Origin: Flexivirga oryzae
Lineage (GTDB): Bacteria; Actinomycetota; Actinomycetes; Actinomycetales; Dermatophilaceae
Direction of reading: 5' to 3'
Length of the DNA stretch: 64,000 bases
Assembly (NCBI RefSeq): GCF_014190805.1
Contig: NZ_JACHVQ010000002.1
Coordinates: 124,001 to 188,000 of the forward strand
The notes below the pieces were generated by a model, which saw nothing but the letters and a program-made list of their open reading frames with translations, was not told the DNA's origin and made no database searches. Numbering within the stretch: the first letter of the stretch is position 1; every line of letters starts with the position of its first letter. Position numbers and translations under genes: made by a program. Below, piece by piece: positions 52,976 to 60,664 of this stretch.

Positions 52976-53722
52976 TCAGGCGTTGTCGCTGGCCTCGACC
53001 GGCAGGGTCGGGGCGGTCTCGGCGACCTTGGCCGGGGTGACCTTCTTGGCAGCGGTCTTCTTCGCCGGCGCCTTCTTGGCGGCGGCCTTCTTGGCCGGAG
53101 CCTTCGCAGCAGCGGTCTTCTTCGCCGCCGGCTTGGCGGCGACCTTCTTGGCGCTCGCCTTCTTCGCGACGGCCTTGCGGCTGGGGCGCTTGGCCGCACC
53201 CTGCTTGGCAGCGGCGCTGCGCACGACCGTCTCGGCCTCGGACTCGACGACGTCGGCGCCGCGGCCGGCCAGGCCGGCGAGACGCTCGACACCCTTGGCG
53301 GCTTCCTTGCGAGCGTCCAGGACGGCGGCGACGGTGTTGTCGCCGGCCCCACGGGCAGCCTCGCGGGCAGAGGTGACGGCCGACAGGCTCTGGTTGGCGA
53401 ACTGCTGCGTCATCTCGACGCCGCGCGCGGCGAACTCGAGGTAGTTCTGCGCGAACTCCTCGTAGGCACGCTGCACGTTGCCGGCGACAGCCTCGTACTG
53501 CTCGGTGGCGCGCGCCGGAAGCGCGGTGATCTGGTCGCGAACGTCATTGACGGTGCTCAGGATCCGCTCCTGCACCTGCTCCGGGGTGAAGTCGTCGCGG
53601 AAGGTCGCGGCGCTGTCCGTCGCGGTCTCGAGGGTGTTGCGCACGGTCTCCAGCGCGACGTCGGCGGCGCCGATGAACGCGTAGAACGGGGAGCGCTCCA
53701 GGATCTCCTTGGTGCTGGGCAT
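52976..53722 (-). CDS. HbhA-like protein with coiled coil and Lys/Ala-rich histone-like tail
   Basis: 248 aa. Residues 1-170 are predicted largely helical (SPFYAFIGAADVALETVRNTL, then QVQERILSTVNDVRDQITALP), as in heparin-binding haemagglutinin. Residues 180-235 repeat AKK/APAKKAAAKK, a highly basic tail like HbhA and histone-like proteins. Actinobacterial HbhA binds polyanions and has been linked to lipid bodies and adhesion. The next gene upstream is an XRE regulator, as commonly seen in HbhA loci. Confidence 0.85.
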   Translation of the reverse strand: MPSTKEILERSPFYAFIGAADVALETVRNTLETATDSAATFRDDFTPEQVQERILSTVNDVRDQITALPARATEQYEAVAGNVQRAYEEFAQNYLEFAARGVEMTQQFANQSLSAVTSAREAARGAGDNTVAAVLDARKEAAKGVERLAGLAGRGADVVESEAETVVRSAAAKQGAAKRPSRKAVAKKASAKKVAAKPAAKKTAAAKAPAKKAAAKKAPAKKTAAKKVTPAKVAETAPTLPVEASDNA

Positions 53723-53796
53723 GGTGTTGCCTTTCTGTTGGGATGCAAGTGGATTCGGCCGCTTGCGTGGGGTCGTGGGATCAGTCGGCCGTGCGG

Positions 53797-54141
53797 TCAG
53801 TCCCCGACATACGAGTCGTAGACGTCGAGCAACGCCTTGCGTTGTTTGGCGGTGAGCCGCGGGTCGGACTTGATCGCCTGTCGCGTGTCGATCGGCGCGT
53901 CCTCATCGGGCAGGGCGTCGAGGATGCCGGCATGCACGTAGAGCTGCTCGGCCGAGATGGCCAGCCCCTTCGCGAGCGCCTGCAGGATCTCGGCGCTCGG
54001 CCGTTTGAGGCCACGCTCGATCTGCGACAGGTACGGGTTGGAGATCCCCGCGCGGTCGGCCACCTGCCGCAAGGAAAGCTGCGCCTGCTGGCGCTGCTCC
54101 TTGAGGTAGCTGCCCAGATCGCTCACGGGGTTCGGACTCAT
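53797..54141 (-). CDS. XRE-family helix-turn-helix regulator
   Basis: 114 aa. HTH in residues 10-65: LGSYLKEQRQQAQLSLRQVADRAGISNPYLSQIERG without gaps. The C-terminal 50 residues (KSDPRLTAKQRKALLDVYDSYV) form a short helical tail seen in the regulator encoded next to hbhA in mycobacteria. Lies 74 bp upstream of the HbhA-like gene on the same strand, probably controlling it. AT-rich CTAACTACAGTTAGC (54155-54169), a near palindrome, is just upstream. Confidence 0.87.
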   Translation of the reverse strand: MSPNPVSDLGSYLKEQRQQAQLSLRQVADRAGISNPYLSQIERGLKRPSAEILQALAKGLAISAEQLYVHAGILDALPDEDAPIDTRQAIKSDPRLTAKQRKALLDVYDSYVGD

Positions 54142-54154
54142 GAGTCCATTGTGC

Positions 54155-54169
54155 TAACTACAGTTAGCA
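54155..54169. promoter_or_regulatory. Inverted repeat upstream of the XRE gene
   Basis: GCTAACT-A-CAGTTAGC surrounds this spot: GCTAACT and AGTTAGC are inverted copies (54154-54160 and 54163-54169). It lies 12 bases upstream of the XRE start, suitable for autoregulation. Confidence 0.45.
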
Positions 54170-54221
54170 AATTGCAAGCTGGGGCAAGCGTGAAACGGGT
54201 CACACCCGCCCCACCCACCGA

Positions 54222-54313
54222 CCGAAAGGCTCACAAACGACCGAAAGGCTCAGTAAATACCGGGCTTTCGGGCCGGAGTTACTGAGCCTCTGGACGTTTA
54301 CTGGGCCTCTCGG
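54222..54313. repeat. 12-mer inverted-repeat array, locus 5
   Basis: Left units CCGAAAGGCTCA at 54222 and 54241; right units TGAGCCTCTGGA (54283) and TGGGCCTCTCGG (54302), 19-bp period on both sides. Inner arms continue CAGTAA/TTACTG and the centre holds CCGG..CCGG. On a minus-strand transcript the A/G differences form G-U pairs, so folding is preserved. Directly downstream of the ygfZ stop (54331). Confidence 0.88.
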
Positions 54314-54330
54314 CAAGGGATGGCGGCGTG

Positions 54331-55377
54331 CTACGGCGTGACGATCACCGTCTGCGCGGCTGCCACCTGTCCGGTGAGGAGCTGTATGTCGGCAGCGGTG
54401 TTGCGCTTCACCACCGCCAACGCGATGGGGCCGTCGTCGACGTGCCGGGCCACGGTGGTGATCCGGCCCACCGGACGCTCACCGGGGGCGACCACCAGAT
54501 CGGCACCTTCGGACGGCAGTACGTGCCCGGACCCGTCGAGGTGCAGGAAGACCAGCCGGCGCGGCGGGCGCCCCAGGTTGTGCACCCGCGCGATCGTCTC
54601 CTGCCCGCGGTAACACCCCTTGTGCAGGTGGACCGCGGTGCGCAGCCAGTCCAGCTCGTGCGGGATGGTGCGGTGATCGGTCTCCTTGCCGACCCGCGGC
54701 CGCCACGCGTTGACGCGCTCGGCCTCGGCAGCCCAGATGCCGGCGACGTGCCGGTCGCCGACCTCTTCGATCAGCTGCGGGCGCGGCACGATGAGTTCGC
54801 GCCAGGCGCGGCCGGCCGCGGGATGCGGATCCGTGTCGCCATACAACGCCGTGTCGGTGCCGGCGGCCGGCCACGGGTCGCGCCAGGCGATGACGCCGCG
54901 GTCCTCCTTCTCGGCGGGCAGCGACTCGTTGCCGATCGGCTCGCCGAGGACGGCATACGAGGCAGTGACGTCCTCGACCTCGACACGCAGCATGAAGCGC
55001 ATCGAGTTCAGCCATTCGACGAGGGCCGGCGCGGTGCCGGGTTCGACGGTGATCCACGTGGTCCCGCCATCGTCGACGAGGTGCAGGTCGTGTTCGATGT
55101 GCCCGTGCGGGCTGAGCACCAGCGATTCCGTCGAGGTGTATGGCGCCAGCGCCGTCAGCTCCTGGGTGGTCATGGAGTGCAGCCAACTGAGCCGGTCCGG
55201 ACCGGTGACGGTGACCACCCCACGATGGGACAGGTCGACCACCGCCAGGCCCTGCTCGAGCAATCGTTGCTCACGCATGGGATCTCCGTAGTGCGCGGCC
55301 ACGCCGGCGTCGAGACCGTCGGCGGGAACCGCACCGGAGTGAGCGAGCAGGGGGCTCTCCAGGGATGCAGTCGTCAC
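54331..55377 (-). CDS. ygfZ: YgfZ/GcvT-like folate-binding protein
   Basis: 348 aa. YgfZ signature KGCYRGQETIAR (about 262-273) with the conserved Cys, and a GcvT-like N-terminal half (VVDLSHRGVVTVTGPDRLSWLHSM). Known YgfZ proteins use tetrahydrofolate and help make or repair certain Fe-S proteins. Divergent from the LCP gene, with overlapping 5' control regions (65 bp). Confidence 0.9.
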   Translation of the reverse strand: MTTASLESPLLAHSGAVPADGLDAGVAAHYGDPMREQRLLEQGLAVVDLSHRGVVTVTGPDRLSWLHSMTTQELTALAPYTSTESLVLSPHGHIEHDLHLVDDGGTTWITVEPGTAPALVEWLNSMRFMLRVEVEDVTASYAVLGEPIGNESLPAEKEDRGVIAWRDPWPAAGTDTALYGDTDPHPAAGRAWRELIVPRPQLIEEVGDRHVAGIWAAEAERVNAWRPRVGKETDHRTIPHELDWLRTAVHLHKGCYRGQETIARVHNLGRPPRRLVFLHLDGSGHVLPSEGADLVVAPGERPVGRITTVARHVDDGPIALAVVKRNTAADIQLLTGQVAAAQTVIVTP

Positions 55378-55442
55378 CCTTCCAGGGTACGTCCGGCGTT
55401 TTCCGGGCCGACCACGCAGTGCGTGACCTTAGACTCAGCGCC

Positions 55443-56630
55443 ATGACCGGGGACGACGGGGACGAGCAACTGAACGACGCCGACGAGCAGGCTGCGCCCT
55501 CGGCCGAGGCCGACGCCTCGCCGGACGACGCCTCACCGGACGCCGAAGCGTACGAGCCGGACGCGGACGACGAGGACGACGAGGACTATGACGACCCGGA
55601 GGCGGAGGCCGCCGGGTACGCCGGCGCAGGCCGAGGCGGCGGGCGCCGGCGGAAGAAGAAGCACGGCTGGCTGAAGGTCACCCTGCTCACGCTCCTGACG
55701 ATGCTGCTGATCATCGTGCTGGCGTTCGTCGGGTTCGCGCTCTACCTCAACCATGTGGTGACCGCCAACATCAAGCACGGCGACCCGTTGCCGACCGCGA
55801 CGGTCAAACCCGCCGCGGATGCGGGCGACGCACAGAACATCCTGCTGATGGGCAGCGACACCCGCTCCGGCTCGGTCAAGAACAACCGCGAGAACGCCCG
55901 CTCCGACGTCATCCAGCTGGTCCACATCAGCGCCGACAAGAAGTCGGTGCAGGTCATCCACTTCCCCCGTGACCTCTACGTACCGATCCCGGGCCACGGC
56001 AAGAACAAGATCAACGCCGCCTTCGCGTACGGCGGGCCGGCGCTGCTCGCCCAGACACTGTCGAACCTGCTCGGTGGCGTCACGATCAACCGCTACGCGA
56101 TCATCGACTTCAAGGGGTTCGCGGACCTGACCGACGACCTCGGCGGGGTCAAGGTGTATGTCGCACAGCCGTTCAGCGAGAAGGGCTACGGCACCTTCCA
56201 CAAGGGCTACAACACGATGAACGGCGAGCAGGCACTCGGTTTCGTCCGCGAGCGCCACCAGCTGGCGCAGGGCGACATCGACCGCGGCCGTGACCAGCAG
56301 GCCTGGATCAGCGCGGTGGCGCGTAAGACGCTGTCGGCCGGGACCCTGCTCAACCCGCTGAAGCTGACCCGCACTGTCGACGACCTCACCAAGTACACCG
56401 AGGTCGACGCCGACACCTCGGCCAGCGACCTGCGCGGTCTGGCCTTCGACCTGCGCAACCTGCGGTCGGGCGACATCACCTACTTCACGGCACCGTTCAG
56501 CGGATTCGCCTCGGACCCGGTCGCCGGATCCATCGACGTGGTCAACGAGCCGCAGATGAAGAAGCTGGGGCAGGCGCTCTACCACGACAAGATGGACACC
56601 TACACCAACGGCGAGAACTCGATCCACTGA
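55443..56630 (+). CDS. LytR-CpsA-Psr (LCP) family cell-wall ligase
   Basis: 395 aa; ATG at 55443. A long acidic cytoplasmic tail (1-60), a basic patch (GGGRRRKKKHG), one membrane helix (77-101), then the extracellular LCP domain (about 135-290): GSDTRSGSVKN, RSDVIQLVHI, VIHFPRDLYV, KINAAFAYGG and VRERHQLAQGDIDRGRDQQ. Transfers polymers such as teichoic acid or arabinogalactan from lipid carriers to peptidoglycan; which polymer is unknown. Confidence 0.9.
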   Translation: MTGDDGDEQLNDADEQAAPSAEADASPDDASPDAEAYEPDADDEDDEDYDDPEAEAAGYAGAGRGGGRRRKKKHGWLKVTLLTLLTMLLIIVLAFVGFALYLNHVVTANIKHGDPLPTATVKPAADAGDAQNILLMGSDTRSGSVKNNRENARSDVIQLVHISADKKSVQVIHFPRDLYVPIPGHGKNKINAAFAYGGPALLAQTLSNLLGGVTINRYAIIDFKGFADLTDDLGGVKVYVAQPFSEKGYGTFHKGYNTMNGEQALGFVRERHQLAQGDIDRGRDQQAWISAVARKTLSAGTLLNPLKLTRTVDDLTKYTEVDADTSASDLRGLAFDLRNLRSGDITYFTAPFSGFASDPVAGSIDVVNEPQMKKLGQALYHDKMDTYTNGENSIH

Positions 56631-56653
56631 GTCGCTGGTCGCGCGTCCTCGTC

Positions 56654-56750
56654 CCCGTCCCCACCCACCGACCGTCGGCACTACGGGACACCCCGTGGCG
56701 GCATACCCGTCCCCACCCACCGACCGTCGGCACAACGGGACACACCCTCA
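56654..56750. repeat. 52-bp repeat, locus 3 (two units)
   Basis: CCCGTCCCCACCCACCGACC starts at 56654 and again at 56706, exactly 52 bp apart. Same CCGACCGTCGGCAC core as at 44.3 kb. Between the LCP stop and the nitrobindin start. Confidence 0.85.
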
Positions 56751-56778
56751 CTGCGCGGCCGTCGTTACCATCGGGACC

Positions 56779-57315
56779 GTGCCCATCGAACTCGACACAT
56801 CCATGCACCCCGATCTCGCCCCGCTGGCCTGGTTGCTCGGGCAGTGGGAAGGCACCGGTGTCGCCGGTTACCCCGACCTGCCGACGGTCAACTTCGCGCA
56901 GGAGGTCAGCTGCACGCATGACGGCCGCCCGTTCCTGCGCTGGGAGACGCGCAGTTGGGTCCTCGACGAGGGCGGCGACCGCGGTGAACCGTTCGAGACG
57001 GAGCTGGGCTTCTGGCGTCCCCTGCCGAACGACGAGGTGGAGCTGGTGCTGTCGCACCCGACGGGCGTGACCGAGCTCTACTACGGCAAGACGCAGCCGG
57101 CCAGGGCGGAGCTGCGCACCGACGGGGTGCTGCGCAGCCCGGTCGCCCGGGAGTACACCGCGGCCCATCGGCTCTACGGCTACGTGAACGGCGGGCTGAT
57201 GTGGGCGACCGACATGGCCGCGCTCGGGCACCCGCTGCAGTCCTACTCCTCGGCCCAGCTGCAGCGCGCCGCCGGACCGGTCTTCGCCGAGTCCGGACCC
57301 GCCACCGAGGACTGA
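56779..57315 (+). CDS. Nitrobindin-like haem-binding beta-barrel protein (FABP family)
   Basis: 178 aa from GTG 56779; upstream reading is repeat DNA. Barrel entry motif GQWEGTGVAGYP (21-32) fits the family GxWxGxGxxxxP. Known members bind haem through a C-terminal His, in a PLxPHLSA-like stretch; here the equivalent reads PLQSYSSAQLQ, with Tyr156 at the His place and His151 nearby. So haem binding is uncertain. Beta-rich, cytoplasmic. Downstream gene is convergent. Confidence 0.83.
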   Translation: MPIELDTSMHPDLAPLAWLLGQWEGTGVAGYPDLPTVNFAQEVSCTHDGRPFLRWETRSWVLDEGGDRGEPFETELGFWRPLPNDEVELVLSHPTGVTELYYGKTQPARAELRTDGVLRSPVAREYTAAHRLYGYVNGGLMWATDMAALGHPLQSYSSAQLQRAAGPVFAESGPATED

Positions 57316-57319
57316 TCGC

Positions 57320-58108
57320 TCAGCGGTTGATGAACCACTGCGCGCCGTACGCCAGCACACCGCAGGCCAGCACCGCCGCGATGCCGTAGCCGAGCCGGCC
57401 CGCCGGGTCCAGGCTCTCCAGCTGTCGCAACCCGCGCCGGATCGACGCGCCGACAAGCCCTGCGACGAGCCCGGTGATCAGCAACTCCGGCCAGGCGCCG
57501 TCGCTGGTCGCGCCGAGGATCAGGCCGAGGACGACGCCGAGCAGCGCACCTGCCGGGATGGACCATTCGTGTTCGTGCGCGACCGGCAGCAGCGTGTCGG
57601 CGAGCAGCCCGAGTGCGGGGGTGCCGACGGCGACCGCGAGTGCCGCGTCCCCGGTGTCGTATGACGCAGCCGCCGCACCGAACATCCCGCTGGCCAGCAC
57701 CACCAGCCCGAACGCGCAGCCGGCCAGCGAGACCGTCAGCGACCCGCGCCCATCGGTGCGGATCAGCTCGTGCAGGAACGCCAGCACCAGCGCGATCGCG
57801 AGCACCAGGCTGATCGCCTGCATCCCGTCGTCGTCGGAGCCGGCGAAAAGGACGACCCCCGCCATACCGACGGCACCGGCGGCGAGCACGACGCTGCTGC
57901 CGGTGGGGCGGGGCAGGTCGAGCAGCAGCGGCCAACCCCAGGCGAGCGCGAGTCCGGCGGCGAGCACGGCGTACGCCGCGACGTCGTGGCCGACATACCC
58001 GCCGAGGATGACGAGGGCAGCGGTGACCACACCGCCGACGACCGGCAGGGAGGTCAGCGTCGGGCGTGCGGGTGAGTCGGCTTCGGAGGCGGTGGACACG
58101 ACCGGCAT
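57320..58108 (-). CDS. Polytopic membrane protein of unknown function
   Basis: 262 aa with about eight hydrophobic segments (e.g. VVGGVVTAALVILGGYVG, SVVLAAGAVGMAGVVLF). No charged catalytic motif seen. Ends AYGAQWFINR. Located 7 bp upstream of the MoaD-like gene's end on the same strand order (MoaD gene first). I do not recognise a family. Confidence 0.65.
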   Translation of the reverse strand: MPVVSTASEADSPARPTLTSLPVVGGVVTAALVILGGYVGHDVAAYAVLAAGLALAWGWPLLLDLPRPTGSSVVLAAGAVGMAGVVLFAGSDDDGMQAISLVLAIALVLAFLHELIRTDGRGSLTVSLAGCAFGLVVLASGMFGAAAASYDTGDAALAVAVGTPALGLLADTLLPVAHEHEWSIPAGALLGVVLGLILGATSDGAWPELLITGLVAGLVGASIRRGLRQLESLDPAGRLGYGIAAVLACGVLAYGAQWFINR

Positions 58109-58115
58109 CCTCCCA

Positions 58116-58355
58116 TCAACCGCCCGCGAACGGTGGCAGCACCTCGACGACCGACCCGGCGGGCAGGGCCGTGGCGCCGTCGACGCGGCGGCCGTCGAGC
58201 AGGAACGACGCCAGCTGCAGCACCGGCCCGAGACCCGGGTGGGCCTGCAGCGCGGCGGCGCGCAGCTGCTCGAGGTCGGCGGCGGGCAGCGTCTCCTCGT
58301 GGGTGCCCGCAGCGGCTTGCGCGGCCGCCCAGTAACGGACCGTCACGTCGTGCAC
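58116..58355 (-). CDS. MoaD/ThiS-family sulfur-carrier protein
   Basis: 79 aa from GTG 58355, chosen for GGAGGA 5-6 bases upstream. Ubiquitin-like beta-grasp (VTVRYWAAAQAAAG at start) ending in the PPFAGG tail whose final Gly-Gly is adenylated/thiocarboxylated in MoaD and ThiS. No moaE or thiG nearby, so which pathway it serves is open. Conserved next to glnR in many actinobacteria. Confidence 0.88.
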   Translation of the reverse strand: MHDVTVRYWAAAQAAAGTHEETLPAADLEQLRAAALQAHPGLGPVLQLASFLLDGRRVDGATALPAGSVVEVLPPFAGG

Positions 58356-58475
58356 TTCGTTCCTCCAAGCTCGGTGTGAGCGCCGGTCGGGCCGGCACGG
58401 CCGCGACCGCCACAACGTCCATCAACACGGATCGAGAGCCAGCTCACCCTTCCGCAATCAGTATTCTTTCAAAGT

Positions 58476-59183
58476 ATGGCTCGCCTGTTGCTGCTGACCG
58501 ACGCGCCCGGTGCGAGCGTGGAGGTCCTGCCGGCGCTGGGTCTGCTGAGCCATCGGGTCCGCATCCTGGCCCCGCAGCCGTCCGCGATGGTCGACCCGCC
58601 GGAGTGCGATCTGGTGCTGCTGGACGCGCGGCGGGACCTCGTGGGAGCTCGCGGGCTGAGTCGCGTGCTGCGCACGACCGGCCAGACGGTGCCGGTGATC
58701 GCCATCTTCACCGAGGGCGGGCTCGCCGCGCTGACCGGCGAGTGGCAGGTCGACGACGTGATCCTGGACAGCGCCGGGCCGGCCGAGGTGGAGGCCCGAT
58801 TGCGGTATGCCGTCAGCCGCTCCCCCGAGGAGGAGCCCGACGAGGGCCCCGCCCACATCACCGCCGGTGGCCTGGTGATCGACGAGGAGGGGTATGCCGC
58901 ACGCATCCACGGGCACCTGCTCGACCTGACGTACAAGGAGTTCGAGCTGCTGAAACACCTTGCGGCACACCAGGGTCGGGTGTTCACGCGTGCACAGTTG
59001 CTGCAGGAGGTGTGGGGGTACGACTACTTCGGCGGCACCCGCACGGTCGACGTGCACATCCGGCGGCTGCGCGCGAAGTTGGGCCCCGAGCACGAGTCGC
59101 TGATCGGCACGATCCGCAACGTCGGCTACCGGTTCGTCGGCTCCTCCGGGGCGCACGAGACCGAGGATTCGTTGGTCGACTGA
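58476..59183 (+). CDS. glnR: GlnR-type OmpR-family nitrogen regulator (orphan)
   Basis: 235 aa. Atypical receiver 1-120 with LVLLDARRDLV (Asp near 50) but lacking the usual acidic pocket residues at the start. Wing-HTH 140-225 with DLTYKEFELLKHLAAHQGR and TVDVHIRRLRAKLGPEHESLIGTIRNVGYRFV, near-identical in style to Streptomyces GlnR. No kinase gene near, in line with GlnR being a non-phosphorylated dimer. Controls nitrogen assimilation genes. Upstream divergent MoaD-like gene; AT-rich TATTCTTTCAAAG near 58463 may be the promoter. Confidence 0.9.
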   Translation: MARLLLLTDAPGASVEVLPALGLLSHRVRILAPQPSAMVDPPECDLVLLDARRDLVGARGLSRVLRTTGQTVPVIAIFTEGGLAALTGEWQVDDVILDSAGPAEVEARLRYAVSRSPEEEPDEGPAHITAGGLVIDEEGYAARIHGHLLDLTYKEFELLKHLAAHQGRVFTRAQLLQEVWGYDYFGGTRTVDVHIRRLRAKLGPEHESLIGTIRNVGYRFVGSSGAHETEDSLVD

Positions 59184-59262
59184 CCTGAGCGACGCTCGAC
59201 CGCCCGACCCGCGCCCCCGGCTGCTGCGTCGGTCGTCGACGCCGTTGCGGCACGATGGCGGG

Positions 59263-60114
59263 GTGACCACTGCTGAGGAACTCCTGGCCATCGCCGACCG
59301 CGCCGCGTCGTACGACGGGGTCGATCCGTTCTCCGAGCAGACCCGGCTGGCGTTGCGGCACACCCAGCCACAGCAGGTGATCAGCACCGATGACACGGTG
59401 ACAGCCGGCGCGTATGTCGCCGACGACGGCGCCGTGGAGCTGGTCGTCGACCCCGACCACCGGCGGCACGGGTTCGGCGGACGCATCGTCCAAGGGGTGC
59501 TCGGGGAACGGCCGGATGCGCGCTTCTGGGCGCACGGCGACCTGCCCGGCGCCCAGGCCCTGGCCGCTGCGGCCGGGCTGACCGTCGTGCGCAACCTGTG
59601 GAAGATGGCGCGCGCCGCCGACGCCGACCCGGCGATCGGATCACCGGAGGTGCCAGCGGGATTCACCGCTCGCGCGTTCCAGCCGGGTGACGAGGAGGCG
59701 TGGCTGGACCTCAACCGGCGGGCGTTCGACTACCACCCCGAGCAGGGGAAGATGACCCGCGCCGACCTCGATGAACGGATGGCCGAACCCTGGTGGGACC
59801 CGGCCGGGCTCATCCTGATCTTCGACGACGCCACCGGCGAACTCACCGCATCGCACTGGACCAAGATCGAGCCGTCCGAGCCCGACACCGGCGAGGTCTA
59901 CGTCGTCGCCGTCGATCCCGGACACCAGGGGCACGGGCTCGGCAAGGTCGTCACCGCGCTCGGGCTGGCACACCTCAAGGCGCGGGGCGTCATACACATC
60001 GACCTGTATGTCGAGGGCGACAACGCGGCAGCGGTGGCGACCTACAGCAGGCTCGGGTTCACCCGGGCGAGCGTCGACGTCATGTACGCCGCTCAACCCG
60101 CAAGAACTACTTGA
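59263..60114 (+). CDS. mshD: Mycothiol synthase (Cys-GlcN-Ins N-acetyltransferase)
   Basis: 283 aa, GTG start at 59263 with only a poor Shine-Dalgarno. Two GNAT domains in tandem as in MshD: a degenerate first (about 30-125: VELVVDPDHRRHGFGGRIVQ) and active second (about 135-280: VVAVDPGHQGHGLGKVVTALGL). Final mycothiol step. Gene order glnR-mshD matches mycobacteria. Its last codons carry a fragment of the dispersed repeat (CTCAACCCGCAAGAAC at 60093) and its end overlaps the convergent lipoprotein gene by 8 bases. Confidence 0.92.
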   Translation: MTTAEELLAIADRAASYDGVDPFSEQTRLALRHTQPQQVISTDDTVTAGAYVADDGAVELVVDPDHRRHGFGGRIVQGVLGERPDARFWAHGDLPGAQALAAAAGLTVVRNLWKMARAADADPAIGSPEVPAGFTARAFQPGDEEAWLDLNRRAFDYHPEQGKMTRADLDERMAEPWWDPAGLILIFDDATGELTASHWTKIEPSEPDTGEVYVVAVDPGHQGHGLGKVVTALGLAHLKARGVIHIDLYVEGDNAAAVATYSRLGFTRASVDVMYAAQPARTT

Positions 60115-60481
60115 CGTCGCAGCGGACGAGCACGGGTGACTTCGTGCCGGCCGCCGCGTTCACCGTGGCGGTGCGGCACTGTGCATCCCCGCTCCGCGCG
60201 GTTGCGGTGTAGGCACCGGGCTGCACCCGGAAGGTCGCGGCGTGACCGTCGGTGACGTGACGCGACGCGTCGAACGCCGTTCCCGTCAGGTGGATGGTGC
60301 CGGCCACGAGGTGATCGGAGTCGCCGGGAGCCGGACCACCGCGGTAGACGATGCCGACCGTGACGGTGACCGACTGTGGGCTGGGAGTCGGACTCCCACC
60401 AGACGCGCTCCCGCCCGAGGAGCCACAGGCGCTCAGCAGCGTCGCGATGAACGCGATCCCGCAGAGCCGGCCCTTGTGCAC
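60107..60481 (-). CDS. Small lipoprotein of unknown function
   Basis: 124 aa from GTG 60481. The long open frame upstream is antisense to ppk. Lipobox LSAC near residue 17-20 after IAFIATLL, then a Gly/Ser/Pro linker and an all-beta domain (SVTVTVGIVYRGG ... PVLVRCDVK) with a Cys pair (CRT, RCDVK) near the end. No family recognised. Convergent with mshD and divergent from ppk, with the palindrome at 60560 between. Confidence 0.65.
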   Translation of the reverse strand: MHKGRLCGIAFIATLLSACGSSGGSASGGSPTPSPQSVTVTVGIVYRGGPAPGDSDHLVAGTIHLTGTAFDASRHVTDGHAATFRVQPGAYTATARSGDAQCRTATVNAAAGTKSPVLVRCDVK

Positions 60482-60559
60482 ACCACCAGCATCGCCCGCG
60501 GAGGCATCACCGGGAAGCACGTGCGGGTAACGCTCGCCGGCGTCTGCAGCCGGGAGTTG

Positions 60560-60591
60560 GACAGAACGCGCGGCATGGCGCGCGTTCTGTC
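60560..60591. promoter_or_regulatory. Perfect 13-bp inverted repeat in the lipoprotein/ppk divergent gap
   Basis: GACAGAACGCGCG (60560-60572) and CGCGCGTTCTGTC (60579-60591) are exact complements, loop 6. The outer bases TT..AA extend loosely. It is 79 bp from the lipoprotein start and 74 bp from ppk. Possible operator or folding element. Confidence 0.5.
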
Positions 60592-60664
60592 TAACGCTGG
60601 CTGTGCGAGAAGCCCGTGATGGGCGGAAGCTGCGCGCGTGGCGCGGTTTTGCAACGATAGGCCC

